Assembly: GCF_003610735.1 (NCBI RefSeq) | Contig: NZ_RAQM01000009.1 | Location: forward strand, 359,382-423,381 | DNA length: 64,000 nt | From: Tenacibaculum lutimaris | GTDB taxonomy: Bacteria; Bacteroidota; Bacteroidia; Flavobacteriales; Flavobacteriaceae | Reading direction: 5' to 3' | In this document: positions 41,733 through 51,077 of the stretch, one piece after another | Position numbering within the stretch: position 1 is the first letter of the stretch | Layout: every line of letters begins with the position of its first letter | Position numbers and translations under genes: made by a program | Notes under the pieces: generated by a model | What the model was told of the DNA's origin: nothing | Seen by the model: only the letters and a program-made list of their open reading frames with translations | Databases searched by the model: none

Positions 41733-44234
41733 TTATTGTTGTTCTTGATTTTCGTTTGATTCATTTTCAATTTCTATGCCATTTTCTTCTTCGTCTTTTT
41801 CATGCATCACTTTTGCAACCGCTGCAATATCATCATTATCTTTAATGTTAATTAACTTAACTCCTTGAGTTGCACGTCCCATAACACGCAAATCTTCTAC
41901 CGCCATACGAATGGTTAACCCGGATCTGTTAATAATCATTAAATCATTAGAATCATCTACATTCTTGATTGCTACTAAATTACCTGTTTTATCTGAGATA
42001 TTCAATGTTTTCACACCTTTACCTCCACGGTTGGTAATACGATAATCTTCTAATTTAGAACGTTTTCCATATCCTTTTTCAGAAACCACTAAGATATCAC
42101 TTTCAGCATCATCTACAGCAACCATACCGATTACCTCATCGTTATCATGCGCTAAGGTAATACCACGAACTCCAGATGCTGTTCTACCCATCGGGCGCGT
42201 TTTCTCTTCCTCGAAACGAATTGCTTTTCCTGATTGTAACGCTAACATTACTTGGCTATCTCCAGTAGTTAACTTCGCTTCTAATAACTCATCTCCTTCT
42301 TTGATAGTAATAGCATTGATACCATTAGCTCTTGGACGAGAATATTGTTCTAAAGGAGTTTTCTTAACCTGACCTTGTTTTGTAGCCATGATTACGTAGT
42401 GACTGTTAATGTAATCTTCATCTTTTAAATCACCCGTTACTAAGTATGCTTTTACTTTATCGTCTTGCTCAATGTTGATTAAGTTCTGAATCGCTCTACC
42501 TTTGGTACTCTTACCTCCTTCTGGCACTTCATATACACGCATCCAGAATACTTTTCCTTTTTGAGTAAAGAACAACATATATTGGTGGTTGGTACCTACA
42601 AATAAGTGTTCTAAGAAATCTTCATTACGAGTAGTTGCTCCTTTTTGTCCACGCCCTCCTCTATTCTGAACTTTATATTCGTCTAAGTTTGTACGTTTTA
42701 CGTAACCTGCATGTGAAATAGTAACTACTACCTTAGAGTTAGGAATCATATCTTCAATACGCATATCTCCTCCTGCATATTCAATTACTGAACGACGATC
42801 GTCACCATACTTTTCTTTGATGTGTAATAATTCATCTTTAATAATTTGGTAACGTCTTGGTTCATTAGCAAGAATATCTTTTAAATCTGCAATAGTCTTA
42901 ATGATTTCATCATATTCAGAACGTAGTTTGTCTTGTTCTAGTCCTGTTAACTGACGTAAACGCATTTCAACAATGGCACGTGCTTGAATCTCTGTTAATT
43001 CAAAACGCTCCATTAATTTTTCACGTGCTTGATCAGCATTTGAAGAACCTCTAATAATTGCAATTACCTCATCAATATTATCCGAAGCAATGATTAATCC
43101 TTCTAAAATATGAGCACGAGCCTCAGCTTTCTTTAATTCAAATTCTGTTCTACGAACAATTACTTCATGTCTGTGTTCAACAAAATAGTGAATTAACTGC
43201 TTTAAATTTAATTGCTCTGGGCGGCCATTTACTAAAGCGATATTATTTACACTAAACGATGTTTGTAATTGTGTATATTTAAATAACTTGTTTAAGACAA
43301 TGTTAGGAATTGCATCACGCTTTAATACATAAACGATACGCATTCCTTTACGGTCAGATTCATCACGAATACTCGCTATTCCTTCTAACTTCTTTTCATT
43401 AACCAAGTCAGCAGTTTTCTTAATCATTTCTGCTTTATTCACTTGGTAAGGAATCTCAGTTACAACGATACACTCACGTCCTTTTACCTCTTCAATAGTA
43501 GCTTTAGCACGCATTACAATACGTCCGCGACCTGTATGGAAAGCATCTCTTACACCATCATATCCATAAATAATTCCTCCAGTAGGAAAGTCAGGTGCTT
43601 TGATGTGTTGCATTAACTCATCAATCTCAATGTCTCTATTATCAATATAGGCAATAGTACCATTAATAACTTCTGTTAAGTTATGTGGTGCCATGTTTGT
43701 TGCCATACCTACTGCAATACCTGATGCTCCATTAACTAATAAGTTAGGAATACGTGTTGGTAATACAGTTGGCTCCTGTAAAGTATCATCGAAGTTTAAC
43801 TTGTGATCTACCGTTTCTTTTTCAATATCAGACAACATTTCTTCTGATATTTTTTGCATACGCACCTCTGTATAACGCATTGCTGCAGGACTATCACCAT
43901 CAACTGAACCAAAGTTCCCTTGTCCATCAACCATCATATAACGCACACTCCAGTCTTGTGCCATACGCACCATAGAATCGTATACCGAAGTATCTCCATG
44001 TGGGTGATACTTACCTAACACCTCTCCTACAACTCTTGCAGATTTCTTATATGCTCCTGTAGCTTTAATTCCTAATTCATGCATTCCAAACAACACTCTT
44101 CTGTGTACTGGTTTTAAACCATCTCTTACATCTGGTAATGCTCTAGATACTATCACCGACATTGAGTAATCGATGTATGCCGACTTCATTTGCTCTTCAA
44201 TGTTGATAGGGATCAACTTTTCGCCATCTGCCAT
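41733..44234 (-). CDS. gyrA: DNA gyrase subunit A
   Basis: 833 residues. The catalytic tyrosine is Y121 in [10 protein letters not shown]; the quinolone-resistance region reads [17 protein letters not shown] with threonine at the position of E. coli S83 and aspartate at D87, neither being a usual resistance exchange. The C-terminal domain has six beta-pinwheel blades and the GyrA box (RGGRGQKG), which distinguishes it from ParC. It supplies the DNA-breaking half of gyrase, which introduces negative supercoils. It heads a short operon with the TPR gene and is divergent from clpC. Confidence 0.97.
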   Translation of the reverse strand: MADGEKLIPINIEEQMKSAYIDYSMSVIVSRALPDVRDGLKPVHRRVLFGMHELGIKATGAYKKSARVVGEVLGKYHPHGDTSVYDSMVRMAQDWSVRYMMVDGQGNFGSVDGDSPAAMRYTEVRMQKISEEMLSDIEKETVDHKLNFDDTLQEPTVLPTRIPNLLVNGASGIAVGMATNMAPHNLTEVINGTIAYIDNRDIEIDELMQHIKAPDFPTGGIIYGYDGVRDAFHTGRGRIVMRAKATIEEVKGRECIVVTEIPYQVNKAEMIKKTADLVNEKKLEGIASIRDESDRKGMRIVYVLKRDAIPNIVLNKLFKYTQLQTSFSVNNIALVNGRPEQLNLKQLIHYFVEHRHEVIVRRTEFELKKAEARAHILEGLIIASDNIDEVIAIIRGSSNADQAREKLMERFELTEIQARAIVEMRLRQLTGLEQDKLRSEYDEIIKTIADLKDILANEPRRYQIIKDELLHIKEKYGDDRRSVIEYAGGDMRIEDMIPNSKVVVTISHAGYVKRTNLDEYKVQNRGGRGQKGATTRNEDFLEHLFVGTNHQYMLFFTQKGKVFWMRVYEVPEGGKSTKGRAIQNLINIEQDDKVKAYLVTGDLKDEDYINSHYVIMATKQGQVKKTPLEQYSRPRANGINAITIKEGDELLEAKLTTGDSQVMLALQSGKAIRFEEEKTRPMGRTASGVRGITLAHDNDEVIGMVAVDDAESDILVVSEKGYGKRSKLEDYRITNRGGKGVKTLNISDKTGNLVAIKNVDDSNDLMIINRSGLTIRMAVEDLRVMGRATQGVKLINIKDNDDIAAVAKVMHEKDEEENGIEIENESNENQEQQ

Positions 44235-44485
44235 ATATTTTCTTTTAAAATATTAGTATTTATTTTCGTTAAAAAAGTGAATTTTACACTCGATAAAACT
44301 CACTTTTAAAATGCAATTTTATTTGTCGCATTTTCTAAAACATTGCAAGATACTACAACCCTCAGTTTTACACAAAAAATATCCCTATTGTTTTAAGATA
44401 CTTATTAACAATTTTACGTGGTTTTAAACATTAAAAATGCTTATTTTACTCGTCATAATGTCAGTTAAAAACTATTGGCACCTTT
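44235..44485. other. Divergent promoter region of gyrA and clpC
   Basis: About 306 bases lie between the two starts. No strong -7 box for gyrA could be found by eye on the minus strand. The region contains TGGCAC at 44477-44482. No ORF. Confidence 0.4.
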
Positions 44486-44520
44486 TTTGTAATTTTTAAG
44501 AAAAAAACTTACTAACTTTA
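44486..44520 (+). promoter_or_regulatory. Candidate clpC promoter
   Basis: TTTG at 44486-44489, 23 bases, TAACTTTA at 44513-44520 (last base differs from the consensus). The leader would be about 16 bases. Confidence 0.4.
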
Positions 44521-44540
44521 CAGAGACAGAAAATAAATTT

Positions 44541-47102
44541 ATGGACGATAATTTTTCACCACAAGTAAGAGATGTAATTACTTTTAGTAAAGAAGAGGCC
44601 TTACGTTTAGGTCATGACTTTATTGGAACAGAGCATCTATTGTTAGGTTTGATTAGGAAAGGTGACGGGAAAGCCATCGAAATATTAACTACTTTCGATG
44701 TAGACTTAGATTTAGTTCGCAATAAATTAGAAAAGTTAAACCCTACAACCCCATCTATAGCAAACTCACAAAGAAAGAGCTTACATCTTACAAGACAAGC
44801 AGAAAAAGCAATAAAAACAACGTTTTTAGAAGCTAAATTATATCAAAGCAATGCTATTGACACGGCTCATTTATTGTTGTGTATTTTACGCAACGAGAAT
44901 GATCCTACAACAAAACTACTTCAAAAGTATGATGTAGATTATGAGCAAGCAAAAAGCTTATACAAAGAGTTACATGTTGATGACGATACATATATCTCTC
45001 CTATAAGTGAAACGCCTTCTGAAGATGATTTTGCTGACGATAAAACAAATCCTTACGGTCAACAACCTCAAAAAGGGAAACAAGTAAAGAAATCTAAAAC
45101 ACCTGTTTTAGACAATTTCGGACGTGATTTAACAGCTTTAGCTATTGCAGGTAAGTTAGACCCTGTAGTTGGTCGTTTAAAAGAAATAGAACGCGTTTCT
45201 CAAATCTTAAGTAGAAGAAAAAAGAACAACCCAATGCTAATTGGTGAACCAGGTGTTGGTAAATCTGCCATTGCAGAAGGATTAGCGCTACGTATTGTAG
45301 ACAGAAAAGTATCAAGAATTTTATTCGATAAGCGTATTGTTTCTTTAGACTTAGCCAGCTTAGTTGCAGGAACAAAGTACCGTGGTCAGTTTGAAGAGCG
45401 TATGAAAGCGCTAATGAATGAACTTGAAAAGAATGATGATATTATTCTTTTTATTGACGAAATTCACACGATTGTTGGTGCTGGTGGCGCAACAGGTTCG
45501 TTAGATGCTTCTAACATGTTAAAACCTGCTTTAGCAAGAGGAGAAATTCAATGTATTGGTGCTACTACACTTGATGAGTACAGAACAAATATTGAAAAAG
45601 ATGGAGCTTTAGAACGTCGTTTTCAAAAGGTAATTGTTGACCCTACCACAGTAGAAGAAACTATTCAGATTTTACACAACATCAAAGGAAAATACGAAGC
45701 ACATCACAATGTTACATTTACCGATGAAGCTATAGAAGCTTGTGTAAAATTAACCAATCGTTATATGACCGATCGTTTCTTACCAGACAAGGCTATTGAT
45801 GCGTTAGATGAAGCAGGATCGAGAATTCATATCACAAATATCGTAGTACCTCAACAAATTTTAGAATTAGAATCTAAACTTGAAGAAATTCGTAATCGTA
45901 AAACCAAAGCAGTAAGCGGACAAAAATACGAAGAAGCAGCTAAGCTTCGTGACGATGAAAAAAATATTGAAACTGCGTTAGAGTCTGCTCAACACCAATG
46001 GGAAGAAGATTCTAAAATGCACCGTGAAACGGTTACCGAAGACAATGTTGCCGAAGTAGTATCGATGATGACAGGAATTCCTGTTAACCGTGTTGCCGAA
46101 GCAGAAAGCAGTCGTTTAGCAGAATTACCTCAATTAATTAAAGGTAAGGTAATTGGTCAAGAAGAAGCAGTTACTAAAGTGGTAAAAGCAATTCAAAGAA
46201 ACCGTGTAGGGTTAAAAGATCCTAACAAACCTATTGGTTCTTTTATCTTCTTAGGTTCTACTGGTGTTGGTAAAACACAATTAGCAAAAGTATTGGCTCG
46301 TGAGTTATTTGACTCTGAAGATTCTCTTATCAGAATTGACATGAGTGAATACATGGAAAAATTTGCAATTTCTCGTTTAATTGGTGCGCCTCCAGGATAC
46401 GTTGGTTACGAAGAAGGTGGGCAGTTAACCGAAAAAGTGCGTCGTAAGCCTTACTCGGTAATCTTACTAGATGAGATTGAAAAAGCGCATCCTGATGTAT
46501 TTAACATGTTATTACAAGTGTTAGATGACGGACATATTACTGACAGCTTAGGTCGTAAAATCGATTTTAGAAATACCGTGATTATCATGACTTCTAACAT
46601 CGGAGTTCGCAAGTTAAAAGACTTTGGTGGCGGTGTTGGATTTGGCACTGCTTCTAAAAAAGAGCAAGAAGATGCTAATGCAAGAAGCATTATCGAAGGT
46701 GCCTTAAAAAAGTCTTTTGCACCTGAATTTTTAAACCGTATTGATGATGTTATTGTATTCAACTCATTAGAGCGTGAAGACATTCATAAGATTATAGATA
46801 TTGAATTAGATAAGTTATTAAAACGTATTGACGATTTAGGCTATAAGCTTACCTTAAGCGAAAAAGCAAAAGATTATATTGCCGATAAAGGTTTTGATAA
46901 ACAGTATGGTGCTCGACCATTAAAAAGAGCAATTCAAAAGTATATTGAAGATGCTTTAGCTGAAGAGATTGTAAACTCCAAACTAAATGAAGGCGACACC
47001 ATTTTTATGGATTTAGATGAGAAAGACCAAAAACTACTCATTAAAATAGAAAAAGGTGAAAAACCTAAAGAGTCTAGAACAGAAATAGACGAAGACAATT
47101 AA
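44541..47102 (+). CDS. clpC: ClpC-type ATP-dependent protease ATPase subunit
   Basis: 853 residues. Clp N-domain (two repeats, 1-150), first AAA+ module with Walker A GEPGVGKS, a UVR/coiled-coil segment (YEEAAKLRDDEKNIE) and a second AAA+ module with Walker A GSTGVGKT, then a C-terminal D2-small domain. The short middle domain with the UVR motif marks ClpC rather than ClpB or ClpA. It unfolds proteins and passes them to ClpP, which is not in the window. The terminator at 47110 ends the gene. Divergent from gyrA. Confidence 0.94.
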   Translation: MDDNFSPQVRDVITFSKEEALRLGHDFIGTEHLLLGLIRKGDGKAIEILTTFDVDLDLVRNKLEKLNPTTPSIANSQRKSLHLTRQAEKAIKTTFLEAKLYQSNAIDTAHLLLCILRNENDPTTKLLQKYDVDYEQAKSLYKELHVDDDTYISPISETPSEDDFADDKTNPYGQQPQKGKQVKKSKTPVLDNFGRDLTALAIAGKLDPVVGRLKEIERVSQILSRRKKNNPMLIGEPGVGKSAIAEGLALRIVDRKVSRILFDKRIVSLDLASLVAGTKYRGQFEERMKALMNELEKNDDIILFIDEIHTIVGAGGATGSLDASNMLKPALARGEIQCIGATTLDEYRTNIEKDGALERRFQKVIVDPTTVEETIQILHNIKGKYEAHHNVTFTDEAIEACVKLTNRYMTDRFLPDKAIDALDEAGSRIHITNIVVPQQILELESKLEEIRNRKTKAVSGQKYEEAAKLRDDEKNIETALESAQHQWEEDSKMHRETVTEDNVAEVVSMMTGIPVNRVAEAESSRLAELPQLIKGKVIGQEEAVTKVVKAIQRNRVGLKDPNKPIGSFIFLGSTGVGKTQLAKVLARELFDSEDSLIRIDMSEYMEKFAISRLIGAPPGYVGYEEGGQLTEKVRRKPYSVILLDEIEKAHPDVFNMLLQVLDDGHITDSLGRKIDFRNTVIIMTSNIGVRKLKDFGGGVGFGTASKKEQEDANARSIIEGALKKSFAPEFLNRIDDVIVFNSLEREDIHKIIDIELDKLLKRIDDLGYKLTLSEKAKDYIADKGFDKQYGARPLKRAIQKYIEDALAEEIVNSKLNEGDTIFMDLDEKDQKLLIKIEKGEKPKESRTEIDEDN

Positions 47103-47109
47103 AAAATAA

Positions 47110-47145
47110 AAATCCCGAGCACTAAAGTACTTGGGATTTTTTTAT
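47110..47145 (+). terminator. Terminator of clpC
   Basis: AAATCCCGAG pairs with CTTGGGATTT (one G-U pair) with a 10-base loop, followed by T. The TTG at 47131 is in its right arm, so it is no start codon for the next gene. Confidence 0.85.
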
Positions 47146-47244
47146 TCCCTTGATTTTCCCTCATTCATAAAACAGTTTGATTTATCCCTAATAATTGAAC
47201 TTAACAAAATCGAAAGATTAATTATTAACCATAATAACCAGACT

Positions 47245-48282
47245 ATGAACTCTACTACTGAAAATCAAATTACACCCTCTAGAATTATGGAAGTAGGCAT
47301 GGGATTTTGGGCCTCCAAAACCTTACTTACTGCTGTTAAAATGGGATTGTTTACACATTTAGCCAATGGTAAACTATCAGGAAAAGAAATTCAAGAAAAA
47401 CTCAATCTTCACGACAGATCACTTTTCGACTTTCTTGACACCTTGGTTGCTCTAGGCTTTTTAAACCGTTCTGGATTAAAAGAAAATGCAACTTACAGCA
47501 ATTCTGAAGACTCTAACTTATTTTTAGACAAAAACAAACCCAGTTATATAGGCGGTATTTTAGAAATGTCTAACAACCGATTATATCCTTTCTGGAACAA
47601 CCTAGAGGAAGCTTTAACAACAGGAAAACCTCAAAACGAAACAAAAAACGGTGGTAAACCACTTTTTGAAGCGATCTATGCTGATGAAAATAGGCTCCGA
47701 GAATTTATAAATGGAATGTCTGGTGTTCAGGTAGGAAATTTTATGAAGTTAGCTCGTGATATAGATTTTTCTAAATACGACACACTTTGTGATGTTGGTG
47801 GTTCTGGTGCAACGCTATCTATACTTATCGCAAAAAACAACCCACATATAAAATGTATTTCTTTTGATCTTCCTGCTGTAGAACCTATAGCCAAAGAAAA
47901 TGTAACCCATTTTGGATTAAACGACCAAATAGAAACTCGCTCAGGTGATTTTTTTGCTGATGAATTACCTAAAGCAGACGTTATTACTATGGGAAACATT
48001 TTACATGATTGGGGAACAAAAGATAAATTGATGCTTATAAAAAAAGCCTACAACGCCCTACCTGAAGGAGGATCACTTATTATTATTGAAAACATTATTG
48101 ATGATGAACGAAATAAAAATGCTTTTGGTTTAATGATGTCGTTAAACATGGCAATTGAAACCGATGAAGGTTACGATTTTACGCTCTCAGATTTTAAGCA
48201 GTGGGCACAAGAAACTGGTTTTAACAACACCAGAATGATGCATTTAACAGGACCTGCAAGCGCCATTATTGCCGTTAAATAA
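47245..48282 (+). CDS. SAM-dependent O-methyltransferase (hydroxyindole/plant COMT-like)
   Basis: About 345 residues. The frame is open from a TTG at 47131, but that codon lies in the clpC terminator, and the ATG at 47245 follows an AT-rich gap, so I use it. The N-terminal dimerisation/winged-helix part (HLANGKLSGKEIQEKL) and the C-terminal Rossmann core (LCDVGGSGATLSILIAKNNP, FDLPAVEPIA, MGNILHDWGTKDKLMLIKKA) are those of the class used for flavonoids, neurosporene and small phenolics. The general-base histidine is in LHDWG. The substrate is unknown. It stands alone with a terminator at 48337. Confidence 0.87.
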   Translation: MNSTTENQITPSRIMEVGMGFWASKTLLTAVKMGLFTHLANGKLSGKEIQEKLNLHDRSLFDFLDTLVALGFLNRSGLKENATYSNSEDSNLFLDKNKPSYIGGILEMSNNRLYPFWNNLEEALTTGKPQNETKNGGKPLFEAIYADENRLREFINGMSGVQVGNFMKLARDIDFSKYDTLCDVGGSGATLSILIAKNNPHIKCISFDLPAVEPIAKENVTHFGLNDQIETRSGDFFADELPKADVITMGNILHDWGTKDKLMLIKKAYNALPEGGSLIIIENIIDDERNKNAFGLMMSLNMAIETDEGYDFTLSDFKQWAQETGFNNTRMMHLTGPASAIIAVK

Positions 48283-48336
48283 CTCTAAAGCTTAAGCGTC
48301 ACATACCAAAACAGCATTGAACAAAAATGACAACAA

Positions 48337-48365
48337 AAACCTAAGCAACAACTTAGGTTTTTTTA
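48337..48365 (+). terminator. Terminator of the methyltransferase gene
   Basis: AAACCTAAG (48337-48345) pairs with CTTAGGTTT (48352-48360), then five more T. Confidence 0.8.
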
Positions 48366-48467
48366 GTATATTGAACTCTTAAAATTGAAAAGAATAAAAT
48401 TGCTAAAAATTCTGCATATACTTCTAAATAAGCGATGTAATAGTAATTTTATTACGTATATAAACAA

Positions 48468-48477
48468 GTTAGCGGTA
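48468..48477 (+). repeat. Left copy of a 10-bp inverted repeat bracketing one gene
   Basis: GTTAGCGGTA at 48468-48477 is matched by its exact inverse complement TACCGCTAAC at 49209-49218. Between them lies one ORF, from 48494 to 49204, and almost nothing else. Confidence 0.7.
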
Positions 48478-48493
48478 ATTAATAAAAAAATAA

Positions 48494-49204
48494 ATGAAAT
48501 TAATACTCCTCCTTTTGACTACAGTAATGTTTGTAAATTGTGCAAATACAATTGAACGAACTACCCTTGAGAAAAAAAATCTTAAAGGGAAAGTAAAATC
48601 TTTACACTTCAAAGTCTTTGAAGTAATAGAAACAGACGAAGAACTTAGAAAAGGAGAAGAACAATCTGGCTTATTTTTCGGAAACAATATGACAAAATTT
48701 GACAAAAGGGGATATGAAACTGAGTATATTGTATTTAAAAACAATGGAGACATAGACTATCACCTAACATACAATTACAACAAACAAGGTTTGATTACTG
48801 AAGAAATTGAATTCTACTCTGATGGTGAAATTAAGGGCAAAACCAGTTTTAATTATACAAAGAAAAATGATTCAATTTTAGTTACAAAAAATAATTCAAA
48901 TTATGGAATTAAAAACTACAATATCAAATATGATGAAAATAAAAATTTGATTTTTGATGGTAGAACTTTTAAGTATGATAAAAACAACAACTTAATAAAA
49001 GAAATTACTGAATACGATACCACAACAAGAGAATATGATGCTGATGGAAATATGATAAAAAAAATTTACAAAGGAACAATTACTACTATAATTAGCGAAT
49101 TTAAATATACGGATTTTGATAAAATGGGTAATTGGGTTAAACAAATTGAATTTAGAAAAGGAAAAGCTAGATTCATATGCGAAAGAAAAATTGAATATTA
49201 TTAA
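48494..49204 (+). CDS. Lipoprotein with YD-like repeats, of unknown function
   Basis: 236 residues. Lipoprotein signal with lipobox VNC at residues 14-16. The body has short tandem motifs of the form Y-D-x-x-x-N-L-I (KYDENKNLIFDGRTFKYDKN, REYDADGNMIKK), resembling the YD repeats of RHS-type shells and of the Bacteroidota 'toxin-antitoxin wing' lipoproteins, though it is too short to form such a shell. It is the only gene between the inverted 10-bp repeats at 48468 and 49209. That layout suggests a cassette moved as a unit. Composition is AT-rich like its surroundings. Function unknown. Confidence 0.75.
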   Translation: MKLILLLLTTVMFVNCANTIERTTLEKKNLKGKVKSLHFKVFEVIETDEELRKGEEQSGLFFGNNMTKFDKRGYETEYIVFKNNGDIDYHLTYNYNKQGLITEEIEFYSDGEIKGKTSFNYTKKNDSILVTKNNSNYGIKNYNIKYDENKNLIFDGRTFKYDKNNNLIKEITEYDTTTREYDADGNMIKKIYKGTITTIISEFKYTDFDKMGNWVKQIEFRKGKARFICERKIEYY

Positions 49205-49342
49205 AAACTACCGCTAACAATGGCCATAGCTAATTGCTTGTTCTCGCCTACTTCTGAAAACCCTAGCAAAAATTTTCAACTTGGTGTGTACTTGCAAAGT
49301 TAAGTGCTAAACCACTCAACTACTCATAGTCAAGACTATTAA
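49205..49342. other. Conserved-looking non-coding tail after the cassette gene
   Basis: Contains the right repeat TACCGCTAAC (49209-49218), then AATGGCCATAGCTAATTGC and CTTGGTGTGTACTTGCAAAG. This wording recalls non-coding stretches found after isolated hypothetical genes in other Flavobacteriaceae; I state this from memory of the pattern, not from a search. No ORF. Confidence 0.4.
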
Positions 49343-49376
49343 ACAAAAAACTCCAACTATAAATTACAGTTGGAGT
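49343..49376 (-). terminator. Terminator of hutH
   Basis: ACTCCAACT (49350-49358) pairs with AGTTGGAGT (49368-49376). Read on the minus strand it runs into T. It is 29 bases past the hutH stop. Confidence 0.8.
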
Positions 49377-49404
49377 CTTTTGTTTTTATGTTATTTATTG
49401 TTTC

Positions 49405-50910
49405 TTAAAACAACTCTTCTACTTCAATAGTTAAGTTGTTAATAAAGCTTTCTGCGTTTTTAATATCGTTATGCAATACTCTATCGTCATTCACCACAGG
49501 TACATCTTGTCTAAACATTCCTACAAAAGAAGCTAAGAATTCAGAAGTATTGTGTTCTCTAAAAGACAATCCTTGTGAAGCATTCATCAACTCAATAGCT
49601 AAAACCGAGCACACATTGTCAATTACTTTTTTAGCTTTTACAGCTGCATTTGCCCCCATACTTACGTGATCTTCTTGTCCGTTACTCGATACAATAGAAT
49701 CAATACTCGATGGTGTACAGAATTGCTTATTCGCACTTACTATACTTGCAGCGGTATATTGCGGAATCATAAACCCACTATTCAAACCTGGATTAGAAAC
49801 CAAGAACGCTGGTAATCCGCGTAAACCAGAAACTAACTGATAGGTTCTTCTTTCTGAAATATTTCCTAATTCAGCAATAGCAATCGCTAAATAATCTAAC
49901 GCTAATGCTAACGGTTGCCCGTGGAAATTTCCACCAGAAACTACGATATCTTCATCTACAAACACATTTGGATTATCTGTTACCGAATTGATTTCAGTTA
50001 CAAATGTTTTCTTCACAAATTCTAAGGTATCTTTTGTTGCTCCGTGAACTTGTGGCATACATCTAAACGAATATGGATCTTGCACATGCTCTTTAGGTTG
50101 CGCTATCAACTCACTCCCTTCTAACAATTCAGAAATACGTTTTGCAGTAGCTAACTGTCCGTTGTGCGGACGTACTAAATGAATCAATTCATTAAAAGGC
50201 TCTATTCTTCCGTCAAAAGCCTCTAAAGAGACCGCACCAATTACATCTGATAAGTATGATAATTTATAGGCTTTTAATAAATTATGTACTCCGTAAGCAC
50301 TCATAAATTGAGTTCCGTTTAACAATGCTAATCCTTCTTTAGATTGTAAGTTGATTTTCTCCCATCCAAATTTTGCTAACAAGGCTTCACCAGAAATTCG
50401 CTCTCCTTCAACATACACTTCTCCTAAACCAATTAATGGTAACGATAAATGTGCTAACGGAGCTAAATCTCCTGAAGCTCCTAATGATCCTTGAGTATAA
50501 ACAACAGGAAGAATATCATTGTTGTAAAAATCTATTAAACGATCAACCGTTGCTAATTGCACACCTGAATGTCCGTAGCTTAACGATTGAATTTTTAACA
50601 ACAACATTAATTTCACAATCTTTTTCGGTACTTCATCCCCTGTTCCACAAGCATGACTCATTACTAAGTTTTCTTGTAACTGTTGTAAATTCTCTCCGCT
50701 AATCTTTACGTTACACAACGAGCCAAATCCTGTATTAATTCCGTAAATAGGATCGCTATGTGTTTTCATTTTCTCATCAAGGTAAGTACGACATTTTTGT
50801 ATCTTCTGTCTTGATTCTTCTGATAATGAAAGTTTTTTATTTAGTAATACAATACTATGAATATCTTCTAAACCTACTGGTTGTGAACTTATTATATGTG
50901 TAGTATCCAT
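49405..50910 (-). CDS. hutH: Histidine ammonia-lyase
   Basis: 501 residues. The MIO cofactor is formed from A145-S146-G147 in GSLGASGDLAPLAH; YGINTGFG near residue 56 and QEDHVSMGA near the end complete the active site, which uses no added cofactor. It converts histidine to urocanate and ammonia, the first step of the Hut pathway. The other hut genes are not adjacent, so it is a stand-alone copy here. Divergent from the TlpA-like gene at 51078. Confidence 0.95.
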   Translation of the reverse strand: MDTTHIISSQPVGLEDIHSIVLLNKKLSLSEESRQKIQKCRTYLDEKMKTHSDPIYGINTGFGSLCNVKISGENLQQLQENLVMSHACGTGDEVPKKIVKLMLLLKIQSLSYGHSGVQLATVDRLIDFYNNDILPVVYTQGSLGASGDLAPLAHLSLPLIGLGEVYVEGERISGEALLAKFGWEKINLQSKEGLALLNGTQFMSAYGVHNLLKAYKLSYLSDVIGAVSLEAFDGRIEPFNELIHLVRPHNGQLATAKRISELLEGSELIAQPKEHVQDPYSFRCMPQVHGATKDTLEFVKKTFVTEINSVTDNPNVFVDEDIVVSGGNFHGQPLALALDYLAIAIAELGNISERRTYQLVSGLRGLPAFLVSNPGLNSGFMIPQYTAASIVSANKQFCTPSSIDSIVSSNGQEDHVSMGANAAVKAKKVIDNVCSVLAIELMNASQGLSFREHNTSEFLASFVGMFRQDVPVVNDDRVLHNDIKNAESFINNLTIEVEELF

Positions 50911-51009
50911 TTTTATATTTTTGAGGTGTACAAAGAACCTAAAAAAAGATAAATTTTCAAGATCTTTTCTTATAAAAAAGTGATAGTATTTAAATTATAT
51001 GTTAATTTC

Positions 51010-51040
51010 TTTGATTAAAACGTTAAAAAAACTAACTTCG
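51010..51040 (+). promoter_or_regulatory. Promoter of the TlpA-like lipoprotein gene
   Basis: TTTG at 51010-51013, 19 bases, TAACTTCG at 51033-51040. The spacing equals that of the tRNA promoters. It supports TAnnTTCG as a working -7 variant in this genome. Confidence 0.7.
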
Positions 51041-51077
51041 GCGCCTTAAACACCTTATTTTCACTAAATATTATAGA

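Noticed and set aside
44476..44493. A sigma-54-like promoter (TGGCAC-N5-TTGTA) before clpC.
   Set aside because: The -12 element has GT instead of GC and a vegetative TTTG...TAACTTTA reading overlaps it; one near-match in AT-rich DNA is weak evidence.
47131..47244. An upstream TTG start that would lengthen the O-methyltransferase by 38 residues.
   Set aside because: The TTG lies in the right arm of the clpC terminator and the extra residues match no family; the ATG at 47245 fits.
48468..49218. Integron attC site around the isolated lipoprotein gene.
   Set aside because: The repeat does not fit RYYYAAC/GTTRRRY cores and no integrase gene is present; kept only as an inverted repeat of unknown type.
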